From assembly GCA_020636045.1 (NCBI GenBank), contig JACJYP010000002.1, positions 62,001-126,000 of the forward strand: 64,000 bases of DNA, given 5' to 3'. Below are positions 34,280 to 43,430 of the stretch, one piece after another; position 1 is the stretch's first letter; the number at the start of each line of letters is the position of its first letter. The stretch comes from Lewinellaceae bacterium (lineage in GTDB: Bacteria; Bacteroidota; Bacteroidia; Chitinophagales; Saprospiraceae). Both the position numbers and the translations under genes were made by a program. The notes below the pieces were generated by a model, which was not told the origin of the DNA, made no database searches, and saw nothing but the letters and a program-made list of their open reading frames with translations.

Positions 34280-35314
34280 ATGAAAAATCGCTCTTTGGTC
34301 ACCAAAGTGTTTTTTTGGCGGGTTGCCCTTATCAGTGCCGTAGCGGCGGGGCTTGTGTTTTCGGTAAGCACGCAGTTCCGGATGGGCTTCCAGATCAATG
34401 TTTTCAGCCGGGAACTGATCTTCGGATTTTTGTTTACCCTGCTCGTCTGGTGGTACAACCTGCACGGATACCCTCTTGCGGAAGAGCGATTTTTTCCGGA
34501 GTGGCGCGGCAGCAACTGGTCGCGGCTGGTGCGGGTGCTGAGCACGCTTGTTTGTAGTTTTCTGGTCGTATGGCTCGACGAAAGGATGGGTATTCTGCAT
34601 ATCGATGAAGACCTGAAAGGCTACGCGCAAGCCGAGTTTGCCAACGAATTCAGGGGCGTCGTGACGGCGGGGATCATGCTGCTGATGTATTTTTTTCTGG
34701 AGACCCTGCGCAAGTATTACCAGACGCGGATGCAGGTGGAGCAGTTGAAACTGGAAAATTCGATCGCACAGTTCGAAATGCTTAAACAGCAGGTAAACCC
34801 GCACTTTTTGTTCAATTCGCTGAATATCCTCAAAACAATGGTCAAAAATAACGACCCCATGAGCGAGGAATACGTGATCCGGCTGTCAGAATTGTATCGA
34901 AACCTGCTGCTCAGCAACCAAAAAGAAAAGGCTTCGCTCGAAGAGGAACTGACGGTGCTCGGGAACTATGTGTATATGCTGAAGGCGCGATTCGAAGGCA
35001 AACTGGTGATCAACAACCAGCTGAAAACAAATGGAAAACCCTGTTACCTGCCGCCGCTGACCCTGCAAATGCTCGTGGAGAACTGTATCAAACACAACGT
35101 GGTGAGCAACGACAAGCCCCTGGTGATCGATCTCTTTGAAGAGACGGGTCATCTGGTGGTACGCAATACCCTGCAGGCGCGGCGTTCCGTGGAGGCCAGT
35201 CATCACCTCGGTCTGAACAACATAAACCTGCGCTACAAGGTGCTCGCAGGGCGCGACATTTCCGTGGAAAAAACCGCAGACCATTTTATTGTAAAACTGC
35301 CGCTCATCTATTGA
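34280..35314 (+). CDS. LytS-type sensor histidine kinase
   Basis: 344 residues from the ATG at 34280. About four membrane helices occupy residues 1-150, with no extracytoplasmic sensor domain visible. The His_kinase (PF06580) signature is QQVNPHFLFNSLNIL with phospho-acceptor His175, followed by the HATPase region MLVENCIKHNVVSNDKP and HLGLNNINLRYK. It partners the LytTR regulator 29 bases downstream. A TAGCTTCG box at 34248-34255 with TTG 21 bases upstream is a weak promoter candidate. Confidence 0.93.
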   Translation: MKNRSLVTKVFFWRVALISAVAAGLVFSVSTQFRMGFQINVFSRELIFGFLFTLLVWWYNLHGYPLAEERFFPEWRGSNWSRLVRVLSTLVCSFLVVWLDERMGILHIDEDLKGYAQAEFANEFRGVVTAGIMLLMYFFLETLRKYYQTRMQVEQLKLENSIAQFEMLKQQVNPHFLFNSLNILKTMVKNNDPMSEEYVIRLSELYRNLLLSNQKEKASLEEELTVLGNYVYMLKARFEGKLVINNQLKTNGKPCYLPPLTLQMLVENCIKHNVVSNDKPLVIDLFEETGHLVVRNTLQARRSVEASHHLGLNNINLRYKVLAGRDISVEKTADHFIVKLPLIY

Positions 35315-35343
35315 ACAGCCCGGAGGGCGATACTATTCAGATC

Positions 35344-36111
35344 ATGCGAATACTCATTCTCGAAGACGAACACCGGACGGCACTCGACCTGCAGGCCACC
35401 ATCAGGGAGGTGGAGGCGGATGCGGAATTTCCCGCAACGCTCGATACTGTGGAATCTGCCGTATCGTATTTCCGCAACGATCCTGATATCGACCTCGCTT
35501 TTTTTGACATCCAGCTGGCCGACGGACAGAGTTTCGATGTGTTTACCGAAGTGGAAGTGCCTTGTCCCGTGGTGTTTTGCACGGCCTTTGATGAGTTTGC
35601 GCTGCAGGCATTCCGCGTGAACAGCGTCGACTATATCCTCAAGCCCTTCGACCGGGAACTGATCCGGCGTGCGCTGGAAAAGGTGAAAAGACTGGAGAAT
35701 TTTTTCCAGAAAAAAGAAGGCAAAAACGAGCGCCTGGCCAATCTGCTCGACTCCCTGCGGCCCAACAGGTCGAAACGCGTCTTCCTCGTGTCGCAACGCG
35801 ACAAGATCATTCCCGTGCCCGTGGAAGACATTGCGTATTTCTACATCGAACACGAGCTCTGCTTTCTGTACACCTTCGACGAGCGCCGGTACGTGGTGAA
35901 CCACACCCTCGACGAACTGGAAAAACTGCTCGACCCGCAAGCGTTTTATCGCGCCAACCGCCAGTTTCTGGTCCATATCAAATCCGTGACCGAAGTGGAG
36001 CAGTATTTTGCCCGCAAACTGCTGCTCAAACTGAACACGCGCACCCGTGAACCGGTGGTGGTCAGCAAAGCCAAAGCAAGCGATTTCCTGCACTGGATGG
36101 AAAGCCGCTGA
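35344..36111 (+). CDS. LytTR-type response regulator
   Basis: 255 residues from the ATG at 35344. The receiver domain has acidic EDE at 8-10, phospho-acceptor Asp55 (LAFFDIQLADG), Thr in FCTAFDEFAL and Lys in DYILKPFDR. The LytTR DNA-binding domain follows (about 145-250): IIPVPVEDIAYFYIEHELCF and FYRANRQFLVHIKSVTEVEQ. It is co-transcribed with the kinase. Targets are unknown but LytTR regulators usually bind promoters of envelope genes. Confidence 0.95.
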   Translation: MRILILEDEHRTALDLQATIREVEADAEFPATLDTVESAVSYFRNDPDIDLAFFDIQLADGQSFDVFTEVEVPCPVVFCTAFDEFALQAFRVNSVDYILKPFDRELIRRALEKVKRLENFFQKKEGKNERLANLLDSLRPNRSKRVFLVSQRDKIIPVPVEDIAYFYIEHELCFLYTFDERRYVVNHTLDELEKLLDPQAFYRANRQFLVHIKSVTEVEQYFARKLLLKLNTRTREPVVVSKAKASDFLHWMESR

Positions 36112-36126
36112 TGCGCCCCCGTGGTT

Positions 36127-36260
36127 TAGTTAGCAGTAGGCAGTGACAGTAGGCAGCAATATCTGAACCTGTACAAAACAGGTAATAGTCGCTTTTTCCC
36201 ACTACGATCCGTCGATGTAAAGGCAGCGACTGCCTACTGCGACTGCCACTGCTTACTATT
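36127..36260. repeat. Imperfect inverted repeat of GCAGTAGG-type units
   Basis: The left arm (about 36127-36156) holds AGCAGTAGGCAGT and then CAGTAGGCAG. The right arm (about 36224-36260) holds the inverse, CTGCCTACTGC and ACTGCCACTGCTTACTA. The arms pair over roughly 30 bases with few mismatches. A small ACCTGT/ACAGGT hairpin lies between them (36168-36183). It follows the LytTR stop. The unit resembles heptamer-type intergenic repeats seen in Bacteroidota and cyanobacteria. No gene in 36112-36431. Confidence 0.7.
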
Positions 36261-36431
36261 ACAGAAGGGCCTCTGCCTTCGAGGGGGTGATAAAACATTC
36301 ATTCGGAATTTGTCCGTTTCGACAAGCCCTTCGCCTGCCTCGCCCTGTTTCGCCTGCACGGCTACCTGCGAATGCCGCACTTTTATACCGCAATCAAAAA
36401 ACAAACACTCACCTTTAAATGCATTCGCAAC

Positions 36432-36746
36432 ATGAAAAAGATTGCAATGGTAGTAGCGATGATCTTTGCGGCTACCTGCCTTTTTTCCCAGTCGGCAACC
36501 GGGGCGTCCAACGCCGGTAAAACAAGTGTCACGCATACCGCACCCGTGAAAAAGATCTCCGGAAACGCCGAAAAAACAGACAAAAAGGCAACTGAAAAAT
36601 CTGCGGCCGGTACCGAAGGCCAAAAAATGGCAAGTGCCAAACCGAAGGCCAAACACAAACTCCGCCGCCGCAAAGCCAAAACGACCGGCAAGACCGGTAC
36701 AGCGCAAAATGCTGCTGCCGGCAAGAAAAAAGCAGAAAACAAATAA
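36432..36746 (+). CDS. Small exported Lys/Ala-rich basic protein
   Basis: 104 residues from the ATG at 36432, starting a signal peptide (MKKIAMVVAMIFAATCLFSQ). The mature part is low-complexity and strongly basic: VKKISGNAEKTDKKATEKSA, KPKAKHKLRRRKAKTTGKTG and so on. No domain is recognised. Such proteins are common in this phylum; binding to cell-surface polymers or nucleic acid is possible but not shown. A terminator follows at 36769-36800. Confidence 0.65.
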   Translation: MKKIAMVVAMIFAATCLFSQSATGASNAGKTSVTHTAPVKKISGNAEKTDKKATEKSAAGTEGQKMASAKPKAKHKLRRRKAKTTGKTGTAQNAAAGKKKAENK

Positions 36747-36768
36747 AGCAGAAAGAGAGGTAGTATTG

Positions 36769-36800
36769 ATCCCGCGTGACAAAGGTCGTGCGGGATTTTT
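36769..36800 (+). terminator. Terminator after the basic protein
   Basis: ATCCCGC (36769-36775) pairs with GCGGGAT (36790-36796), followed by TTTT and G. Confidence 0.75.
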
Positions 36801-37384
36801 GTTTCACTTCAGCCCAACAAGCGGGCCTTTCAAGGTCCATTTTGCCCGCCTGACCCCATTCATACCCGAAAGACGGCCCTATCAGCCCCATCTTTGAAGG
36901 AAAGCGCATAACGCTGCGGGATTACCGGCTCTCCTTTCCCGCAGCCACATCCAAGGAAGGTTTTTGTTTTGATTAGGGTTTAAGCGGCCGCCTGCCGGCG
37001 TAAAGCCAGGCAGGCGGTATTTTCATTTGTACAAACGGCTGCCCGGGTGCGGGATATTTCACGTATTTTATGTTAAGATTTTTAACGTATGGCGTCAGGT
37101 GCCGCCCTGCCAGTGCTACGCACTTTCCGACGAGACACCTGAACTGGGCAAAAAATGGAAGATTTCATTTGGAATTCCTCCAAAACTGGCCTTTCGGTGA
37201 AATAAAATTCGGAAAAAAGAGAAGCGCCTGCCAACGCATGAGGATTTTTAAAAACCTGTTTGCAAAACTTTAACAGCATTTTTTTAAGATGACCTTAACT
37301 TTTTCTTAACGCCCGTCGTTATTTTTGCATCGCTAAATCAAATGGGCAGGCCGGAAACAACCCTCCGGCAACGTTGCGGGCAGC
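36801..37384. other. Intergenic region with hairpin and -7 box
   Basis: About 580 bases without a convincing gene. CCGCCTGCC (36988-36996) and GGCAGGCGG (37009-37017) form a perfect hairpin followed by TATTTTCATTTG. TATTTTTG at 37320-37327 matches TAnnTTTG and is the likely -7 box of the glycosyltransferase at 37385. A 67-codon frame at 37070-37273 has no family match. Confidence 0.5.
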
Positions 37385-38089
37385 ATGAATGAAAAACCAG
37401 TTATCGACGTATTGATCCCTGCCTGGAATGAAGAAAATGCCCTTCCTCTGGTGATAGCGGGCATCCCGAAAGCGTGGGTGCGTCAGGTCATAGTTTGCGA
37501 CAACGGCTCTACCGACCGAACGGCTGTAGTTGCCGGTAAAGCAGGCGCACAGGTGGTCAGCGAACCAAACCGCGGATACGGCAATGCCTGTCTCGCGGGA
37601 ATGCGTTACCTGAAAGCCCGGCCTGCGTCCGAACAGCCCGAAATTGTGGTGTTCCTCGACGGCGATTATTCGGATTACCCGGAAGAATTGCCACAGGTAG
37701 TAGCGCCGATCCTGGATAGCGGGAAGGATATGGTGATCGGTTCGCGGCGGCTGGGCGGAATGGAACCCGGAGCGATGACGCCGGCCCAACGCTTCGGCAA
37801 CTGGCTGGCGCCCCTGCTGATCAGGGTCTTTTACGGATACCGGTTCAGCGACCTGGGCCCGTTCAGGGCCATTCGCTGGGAAAGTTTGCTGGCGCTCGAT
37901 ATGCAGGACCGGAATTTTGGCTGGACGGTGGAGATGCAGGTCAAAGCGGCCAAACAAGGCCTGAGATGCACGGAAGTGGCGGTACGGTATCGCAAACGCG
38001 CAGCGGGGCACAGCAAGGTCTCCGGTACGGTAAAGGGAACGGTTCTGGCGGGATGGAAGATCATCACAACTATTTTCAAACATCTCTGA
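37385..38089 (+). CDS. GT2-family glycosyltransferase (DPM1/polyprenol-type)
   Basis: 234 residues, no membrane helix. GT-A fold motifs: VLIPAWNEENALPLVIAGIP, VCDNGSTDRTAVVAGKAGA, EPNRGYGNACLAGMRYLK and the metal site VVFLDGDYSDYPEELP. The acceptor-side GSRRLGGMEPGAMTPAQRFG and GPFRAIRWESL match the dolichyl-phosphate-sugar synthase-like branch. It probably moves a nucleotide sugar to a polyprenyl phosphate or lipid at the inner membrane. The downstream 515-residue GT2 starts 41 bases after it, suggesting an operon for a surface glycan or glycolipid. Confidence 0.9.
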   Translation: MNEKPVIDVLIPAWNEENALPLVIAGIPKAWVRQVIVCDNGSTDRTAVVAGKAGAQVVSEPNRGYGNACLAGMRYLKARPASEQPEIVVFLDGDYSDYPEELPQVVAPILDSGKDMVIGSRRLGGMEPGAMTPAQRFGNWLAPLLIRVFYGYRFSDLGPFRAIRWESLLALDMQDRNFGWTVEMQVKAAKQGLRCTEVAVRYRKRAAGHSKVSGTVKGTVLAGWKIITTIFKHL

Positions 38090-38130
38090 ATTCACAACTT
38101 ACACACATTAATCTACTCTAAATCAGCAGT

Positions 38131-39678
38131 ATGTACGGCCTCCATTCACTTTTTGAAGCATTCAAGTATCAGGCTTTTGTTGATTTCGGCTACCTGATGC
38201 TGCTTATCTACTTTCTTGCCATGAGCGGCGTGACCATCTACGCCCTCCTGCAGTTTCACCTGCTTTACCTCTACAAAAAATACCACAAGGAGAATCCGGG
38301 GATTCAGTACAAACAATACGAAGCGCACGACAAGGATGTACCCTTCGTGACGGTGCAACTGCCGATGTACAATGAAATGTATGTAGCCGAGCGCATCATC
38401 GACTACATTGCTGCCCAGGAATACCCGAAAGACCGTTTCGAGATACACGTACTCGACGACTCAACCGACGAGACCGTACAGATCGTGGCGGCAAAGGTTG
38501 CCGAATACAAAGCCCAGGGCTTTAACATCGAGCATATCCACCGGGTGAACCGCCAGGGCTTCAAAGCCGGCGCACTTCAGGAGGCCATGCCCCTCGCAAA
38601 TGGCGATTATATCGCGATTTTCGACGCCGACTTCACCCCGCGCCCCGATTTTCTGCGTACTACCATCGCCTATTTTGAAGACCCGAAAGTGGGGATCGTG
38701 CAAACGCGCTGGGAGCATATCAATGCGGACCACAGCATGCTGACCAAATTGCAGGCCCTGCAACTGAACGTACACTTCACCGTCGAGCAGGGCGGTCGCT
38801 CATACGGCAACCTGTTGCTCCAGTTCAACGGCACGGCGGGCGTGTGGCGCAAAAAAGTGATCAACGAAGCCGGCGGCTGGCAGAGCGATACCCTGACGGA
38901 AGACCTTGACCTGAGTTTCCGCGCCCAGATCATGGGTTACCGTATTCAATACCTTGAGAAACTCGGCAGCCCCGCGGAATTGCCGGTCGATATGAATGCG
39001 CTCAAAGGACAGCAGTTCCGCTGGAACAAAGGCGGCGCCCAGAATGTGCGCAAATTGCTGAAACTGGTGTGGAACACCGACAAACTGAACTGGGTGCAAA
39101 AGATGCACGCCATCAGCCAGTTGCTCGCCTACGGCGTATTCCTCTGGGTGTTCATCGCAGCCGTCAGCAGCATTCCGCTGGCCTTCGCGTTCGAACAACT
39201 CGGCATTTCCACGCACTTCCTGTCATTCTCGGTACTGGGCCTGTTTTCGGTAGCGGCTATATCCTACACGGCCAACATCACCGCGGCGATCAACCGCACG
39301 GTGCCGCCGACCTTCTGGGAAAAAGTGCGGTTTTTCGGCCTTTTCATTTCCTTCCTGCCGATATCGATGGGCTTGTCCCTGTACAACGCCGTAGCCATCA
39401 TCGAAGGGCTGCGTGGCAAGGTGTCGGCATTCGTGCGCACGCCCAAATACGGGATCACGGACAACAAACAGTCGGCAACGAAACAGCAGGCGGCTTATAA
39501 AACCAAAAAGATCTCGTGGATCACCATTGCGGAAGGCATGATGGCGCTCGTATTCGCTGCGGCGGTCGTTGTGGGTATTGTGACCGATAACACAGCCTTT
39601 GTGCTGTTCCACTCAATGCTTTCTTTCGGATTCGCAACAATCTGTTACTACTCGATCAAACACCTGCGTTTCCGTTGA
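38131..39678 (+). CDS. Membrane GT2 glycosyltransferase, cellulose/mannan synthase-like
   Basis: 515 residues: an N-terminal membrane helix (about 20-45), a catalytic domain and four C-terminal helices. Processive GT2 motifs: PFVTVQLPMYNEMYVAERII, HVLDDSTDETVQIV, IFDADFTPRPDFL (DxD), TLTEDLDLSFRAQ (TED) and GQQFRWNKGGAQN (QxxRW type). This resembles CslA-type glucomannan and curdlan-like synthases, and also glucosylceramide-synthase-like enzymes common in Bacteroidota. The product is not decided by the sequence. A 14-bp-stem terminator follows. Confidence 0.92.
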   Translation: MYGLHSLFEAFKYQAFVDFGYLMLLIYFLAMSGVTIYALLQFHLLYLYKKYHKENPGIQYKQYEAHDKDVPFVTVQLPMYNEMYVAERIIDYIAAQEYPKDRFEIHVLDDSTDETVQIVAAKVAEYKAQGFNIEHIHRVNRQGFKAGALQEAMPLANGDYIAIFDADFTPRPDFLRTTIAYFEDPKVGIVQTRWEHINADHSMLTKLQALQLNVHFTVEQGGRSYGNLLLQFNGTAGVWRKKVINEAGGWQSDTLTEDLDLSFRAQIMGYRIQYLEKLGSPAELPVDMNALKGQQFRWNKGGAQNVRKLLKLVWNTDKLNWVQKMHAISQLLAYGVFLWVFIAAVSSIPLAFAFEQLGISTHFLSFSVLGLFSVAAISYTANITAAINRTVPPTFWEKVRFFGLFISFLPISMGLSLYNAVAIIEGLRGKVSAFVRTPKYGITDNKQSATKQQAAYKTKKISWITIAEGMMALVFAAAVVVGIVTDNTAFVLFHSMLSFGFATICYYSIKHLRFR

Positions 39679-39697
39679 TCGCAAGTGAAGTTATACC

Positions 39698-39740
39698 GAA
39701 AACCTCCCTGCAGCGAATGCGCAGGGAGGTTTTCATTTTT
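39698..39740 (+). terminator. Strong terminator after the GT2 pair
   Basis: GAAAACCTCCCTGC (39698-39711) pairs perfectly with GCAGGGAGGTTTTC (39721-39734), then ATTTTT. Confidence 0.9.
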
Positions 39741-39785
39741 TACCGATAAAAGCAGTTAAATCGCCGTTAAAGCCGCCCCGCCGGG

Positions 39786-39816
39786 TTGTAGGATGTATTC
39801 CCGGTTTCTAATTTTG
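39786..39816 (+). promoter_or_regulatory. Promoter of the lipoprotein/GT-C pair
   Basis: TTG (39786-39788), 20 bases, then TAATTTTG (39809-39816), with a leader of about 35 bases to the ATG at 39858. Confidence 0.7.
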
Positions 39817-39857
39817 GGGAACGGCTGCCCCGGCCGCCCAAACTGGACAATAAGCAT

Positions 39858-40571
39858 ATGAAATCAATCTTTCCACTGCTGCTGAGCGCACTGTTTTTCG
39901 TTTCCTGCTCTCGATCGATGTATTACCGGCCCGCGGCGAATCAGCCCGACGTTACAGATGTGATCTACACACAAGGCGTACCTGCCCTGCGCAATTCGAT
40001 CCAGGGCTGTGAGGTCGTAGCGGAACTGACCTCCCGGGGCGCGACTTACATGGACCTCAACCTTTACATCCGGAACAACAGCGATTCGTCATTTACTTTC
40101 GATCCCTCGGGAATAGAGGTGCACGGTTATGACCGGAACGGAAACAGGGATGCTTACCGCGTTTTTACGGCCGAGCAATATATCCGCCACAGGGACACCA
40201 GAAATGCAATCATTGCCGGCGCAGTCGTGGTAGCGACGGTAGCGACGGTGATCGCCGTTTCCAAAAATTCGGGGTCTTCCGATATCGAAACCCCCAGCCG
40301 GGTGACCTATGACGCTGTCAATTTTGCATACGACCTGAGCTGGTTCCTGGCCTGGACGATCCCCATGGCCGCGGAGGAGCCCCCGCCGGCGCCACCCGCT
40401 TCCTCCCCCGATTTTCTTTTGCGCACCCATACCCTGTACCCCGGCGAAGCCGTGCAGGGGATCGTGAAACTGCGCGCCAACTCCGAATACGATCACAAAA
40501 TATTGGTGGAAGTACCCGTCAATGGCGGTTATGCCCAGTTTGTTTTCGACGGTGCGAAGCAAAAGTTCTGA
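39858..40571 (+). CDS. Lipoprotein of unknown function
   Basis: 237 residues. Lipobox at Cys17 (SALFFVSC). A first beta-rich region includes GCEVVAELTSRGATYMDLNL and FTFDPSGIEVHGYDRNGNRD. A single hydrophobic segment (about 117-133, NAIIAGAVVVATVATVIAVS) could cross the membrane or be buried. A Pro-rich linker (EEPPPAPPASSP) leads to a short beta domain with LYPGEAVQGIVKL. No family recognised. Its 3' end overlaps the GT-C gene by 50 bases. Confidence 0.7.
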   Translation: MKSIFPLLLSALFFVSCSRSMYYRPAANQPDVTDVIYTQGVPALRNSIQGCEVVAELTSRGATYMDLNLYIRNNSDSSFTFDPSGIEVHGYDRNGNRDAYRVFTAEQYIRHRDTRNAIIAGAVVVATVATVIAVSKNSGSSDIETPSRVTYDAVNFAYDLSWFLAWTIPMAAEEPPPAPPASSPDFLLRTHTLYPGEAVQGIVKLRANSEYDHKILVEVPVNGGYAQFVFDGAKQKF

Positions 40572-41874
40572 AGGCGGGGCATCGATCGGCGGACTACGTC
40601 TCCTGTTCATACTGTCTGTTGCCTTTGCAGGGCTGATGTTATACCTGGGCTATGCAGCCCGCCGCACGGACTTCCTGCCATTCATCGCAGTTTATCTGGC
40701 AGCGTTTGCCCTTTACCTGTGGATGATGTTATCCGGTGGCCGCAACGATCGCTGGTTGATGCGGCTCGGTATCCTGCTTCGCATCGCCTTGTTGTTCAGC
40801 ATCCCGCACTTTTCCGATGATATTTACCGCTTTTTGTGGGACGGCCGCCTCGGCGCGGCAGGCCTGAATCCTTTCCTGTACACACCCTTAGAGGTTCTGG
40901 AAAACGGCATGTCCGTGCCCGGCGCGGATGCCGCGTTGTTTTCAAAACTGAATTCGCCGGAATATTACAGCGTATATCCGGCAGTCTGCCAGGCGGTATT
41001 TGCGCTGGCGGGTTTGTTTTTCCCATCGGGCGAATGGGGCGGGGTAGTGATCATCAAACTCTTTTTGCTGGCCTGCGAAACGGGCACCATCGCCATGCTC
41101 CGGGCTGGCGGCTACGCGAATGGACGCGCTGCGGTGTGGTATGCCCTGAACCCCCTGCTGATCTTCGAAATCGCTAGCAATGCCCATTTCGAGGGCGCCA
41201 TGATCTTTTTTCTTTTGGCCGGTGTGACGGCGCTGGAAAAAGGCCGTTTATTCGCTTCCGCGCTGTTCTGGGCGCTGGCTACTGCTACGAAAATGCTGCC
41301 GCTGATGTTTCTGCCGCTCGTATGGTCCCGGCTCGGCAGGCGTCAGGGGCTGCTTTTTATGGCCGTTTTCGGGGCGGCGAGTATTCTGTTGTTTATTCCG
41401 CTACTGGTCGCCATTCCCAATGTCGCCAGCAGCCTGGACCTGTATTTCAGGCAATTCCAGTTCAATGCCAGCATTTATTACCTCCTTCGCGGGGCCGGAT
41501 TTTGGCTGAAAGGTTACGATACCGGCGAAACGATCGGCCCGGTGCTCGGCATAGCCACGGTAGCGGGCATTTTGGTGATCGCCGTACGTTTGGCACGGGA
41601 GCGCAGTGCTGCCGGTTTTTATGAAGCCCTGCTACTGGCCAGTGTGTTGCACCTGGCGTTTTCCGCTACGGTGCACCCCTGGTACGCGACCCTGCCCCTG
41701 ACCCTGGGCTTGCTGGCCGGCCGGTGCTATCCTGTCGTTTGGTCGTGCCTCATCGCTGTGTCGTACAGCCACTACGCGGGCGGTGGCTTCCGCGAGCATT
41801 ACGGATGGATCGCGCTGGAATACGCCGTCTTGTTTGCGGCGATATACCTGGAATACCGGCGAAAGAGCCGGTGA
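40522..41874 (+). CDS. GT-C mannosyltransferase-like membrane protein
   Basis: 450 residues with about ten to twelve hydrophobic segments. The first loop has HFSDDIYRFLWDGRLGAAGL, then NPFLYTP, a signature of polyprenol-dependent mannosyltransferases of the GT87/MptA-B type with the catalytic Asp pair. WYALNPLLIFEIASNAHFEG and ATATKMLPLMFLPL continue the pattern. The start at 40522 overlaps the lipoprotein gene; the Met at 40531 is an alternative. It would act at the outer face of the inner membrane. Sugar and acceptor unknown. Confidence 0.82.
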   Translation: MAVMPSLFSTVRSKSSEGGASIGGLRLLFILSVAFAGLMLYLGYAARRTDFLPFIAVYLAAFALYLWMMLSGGRNDRWLMRLGILLRIALLFSIPHFSDDIYRFLWDGRLGAAGLNPFLYTPLEVLENGMSVPGADAALFSKLNSPEYYSVYPAVCQAVFALAGLFFPSGEWGGVVIIKLFLLACETGTIAMLRAGGYANGRAAVWYALNPLLIFEIASNAHFEGAMIFFLLAGVTALEKGRLFASALFWALATATKMLPLMFLPLVWSRLGRRQGLLFMAVFGAASILLFIPLLVAIPNVASSLDLYFRQFQFNASIYYLLRGAGFWLKGYDTGETIGPVLGIATVAGILVIAVRLARERSAAGFYEALLLASVLHLAFSATVHPWYATLPLTLGLLAGRCYPVVWSCLIAVSYSHYAGGGFREHYGWIALEYAVLFAAIYLEYRRKSR

Positions 41875-41878
41875 GGAT

Positions 41879-42406
41879 TCACTCCTTGCTGCCTTCTCCT
41901 ACGAAGTAGTCTTCCCGGTCCCTGAACAAGACATTGAAGGTGGTCATGCTGCCGTAGCAACGGGTGATGTATTGCTGCAGGTTCACCTTGTCTTCGTCGT
42001 CGAGTTTTTTGTGGGCATTGATGTTTTGCTCCAGCACGCGCAGGCGGTCGCGCATCATGACGATCTTGTGAAAAAAGGTCTCGACGGGGATTTCCTTTGG
42101 CTGAATGCCTTCCGCCTGCAGGATCATTTTGCCGCCTTTCCAGCGCTCGCCCAGCGGCACATTTTCAAGGCTGACGCCCGCCCAGGCCCGCAGAATGCGT
42201 ACCAGCGATTGTTCGGCTTCCGTAAAACTGACGCTTTCCTCTGTCGGGATGCGTTCCACCACCTGCCAGGCGGCGTAGTCCTTTCCGACCATTTTGAGGC
42301 CGAACTGGGTAAAGCAAACTTCGTAGGCGGCTACGTGCAGGCGCACGATCACGCCATCTCCGAATGCGGGGTGTTTGACCCTCGAACCGATACCGAGTAA
42401 TTCCAT
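41879..42406 (-). CDS. Hypothetical protein with Tudor/SH3-like N-terminus
   Basis: 175 residues from the ATG at 42406; the upstream 19 codons run into the CPBP gene. The first 50 residues, MELLGIGSRVKHPAFGDGVI with FTQFGLKMVGKDYAAWQVV, look like the small beta-barrel at the C-terminus of UvrD/PcrA helicases and in CarD. The remainder is helical (FFHKIVMMRDRLRVLEQNIN and following). A nucleic-acid or RNA polymerase contact is possible, but only by analogy. It starts 5 bases after the CPBP stop, so they are probably co-transcribed. Confidence 0.7.
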   Translation of the reverse strand: MELLGIGSRVKHPAFGDGVIVRLHVAAYEVCFTQFGLKMVGKDYAAWQVVERIPTEESVSFTEAEQSLVRILRAWAGVSLENVPLGERWKGGKMILQAEGIQPKEIPVETFFHKIVMMRDRLRVLEQNINAHKKLDDEDKVNLQQYITRCYGSMTTFNVLFRDREDYFVGEGSKE

Positions 42407-42411
42407 TGTAG

Positions 42412-43365
42412 TTATTTGATAATGAGCTTGTTTGTCTGATCGATCTGCCGCATGGCCACCCAAATGAGCAGCGCCGAAACTGCGGCGGCAAACCAGGGTA
42501 CCTGAATATCCTGCTCCAGATCGACCGACGACAGTTCCTTGCCGTACATATACTGGCCTACGATCTGGAGGCCGTTATTAAAAAAATGCGCCAGCACGAC
42601 CACCCAGAAATTATGGGTGCGCCAGTAGAGCCAGCCGAGCAGCAGGCCCAGCAGCATGCGCGGCAAAAAACCTTCGAATTGAAAATGCGCGAAACTAAAG
42701 ATCGCAGCGGAGAGCAGCAGCGCCAGCCGCGGATCGGCGATGCGCCGCATCAGCTGCTGCTGGATCACACCCCGGAACATCAATTCCTCTCCCAGCGCAG
42801 GTAGCAAGGCGATGATCGTAAGGTTGACCAGCAGCGCGCCTGCATTCTCCATTTTCAGCAGGCTTTTCAGCATTTCTTCCGTTTGATCTTCTGCCATCCG
42901 AAAAACCTCGGGAAGCGGGATCTGCTGATTGACATTCAATAAAAATAAGACCAGTGGCAATGAAACAGCCATCAGGAGGATCGTCATGCCTGTCAGTGAC
43001 GCTCCCGGCAAGCGCCGTGTGCCGAGGTAATCCTGCCAGTCGGGGCCGTCGTTGCTGATCCGGCGGTAGAAAATCCACACGGTCAGGAAACTGGAGACGC
43101 TGAAAGTGAGGAAATGCCCGATGCCGAGTTGTATGCGGGTGATCCAGCGCGCTGCATCAGACGAATCTGCCGTAAGGGGCGGCAATTCGGACCAGCCGGC
43201 GAGCGTCGAAATGACCTGGTATGCCGCCACTCCCATCAGGAACAGGGCAAACTGTGCGATCAGCACCATCCGAACCCTTGGCTCGGGCGGACGCCACGGC
43301 ACTTCCGGCGGCTGCACCGGCTGATTTTCATTTTCGGACAGGTATTGGTCCTCTACTTCTTCCAT
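42412..43365 (-). CDS. CPBP-family intramembrane metalloprotease
   Basis: 317 residues with about eight membrane segments after a Pro/Glu-rich cytoplasmic N-terminus. The CAAX-protease motifs are all present: motif 1 GEELMFRGVIQQQLM (EExxxR), motif 2 FSFAHFQFEGFLPRM (FxxxH) and motif 3 VVLAHFFNN (HxxxN/D). These supply the metal ligands within the membrane. Substrates in bacteria are mostly unknown; some members give self-immunity to bacteriocins. A minus-strand TACCTTTG at 43438-43431 is the likely -7 box. Confidence 0.9.
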   Translation of the reverse strand: MEEVEDQYLSENENQPVQPPEVPWRPPEPRVRMVLIAQFALFLMGVAAYQVISTLAGWSELPPLTADSSDAARWITRIQLGIGHFLTFSVSSFLTVWIFYRRISNDGPDWQDYLGTRRLPGASLTGMTILLMAVSLPLVLFLLNVNQQIPLPEVFRMAEDQTEEMLKSLLKMENAGALLVNLTIIALLPALGEELMFRGVIQQQLMRRIADPRLALLLSAAIFSFAHFQFEGFLPRMLLGLLLGWLYWRTHNFWVVVLAHFFNNGLQIVGQYMYGKELSSVDLEQDIQVPWFAAAVSALLIWVAMRQIDQTNKLIIK

Positions 43366-43372
43366 ACGGGCT

Positions 43373-43380
43373 TACTTTTG
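43373..43380 (+). promoter_or_regulatory. Candidate -7 box of pdxJ
   Basis: TACTTTTG on the plus strand, about 118 bases before the pdxJ ATG; no good -33 at 19-20 bases. Confidence 0.35.
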
Positions 43381-43430
43381 CAAGGGCATCGGTTCCCGGG
43401 CATCGAGCAGATGCATGTGGAACCACCCGC

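Noticed and set aside
37070..37273. 67-codon frame in the intergenic region
   Set aside because: No motif, no terminator or promoter tied to it, and an equally long frame exists on the other strand.
42464..43365. CPBP protein as a bacteriocin-immunity gene
   Set aside because: No bacteriocin precursor, leader peptide or export gene is nearby, so only the protease family is claimed.
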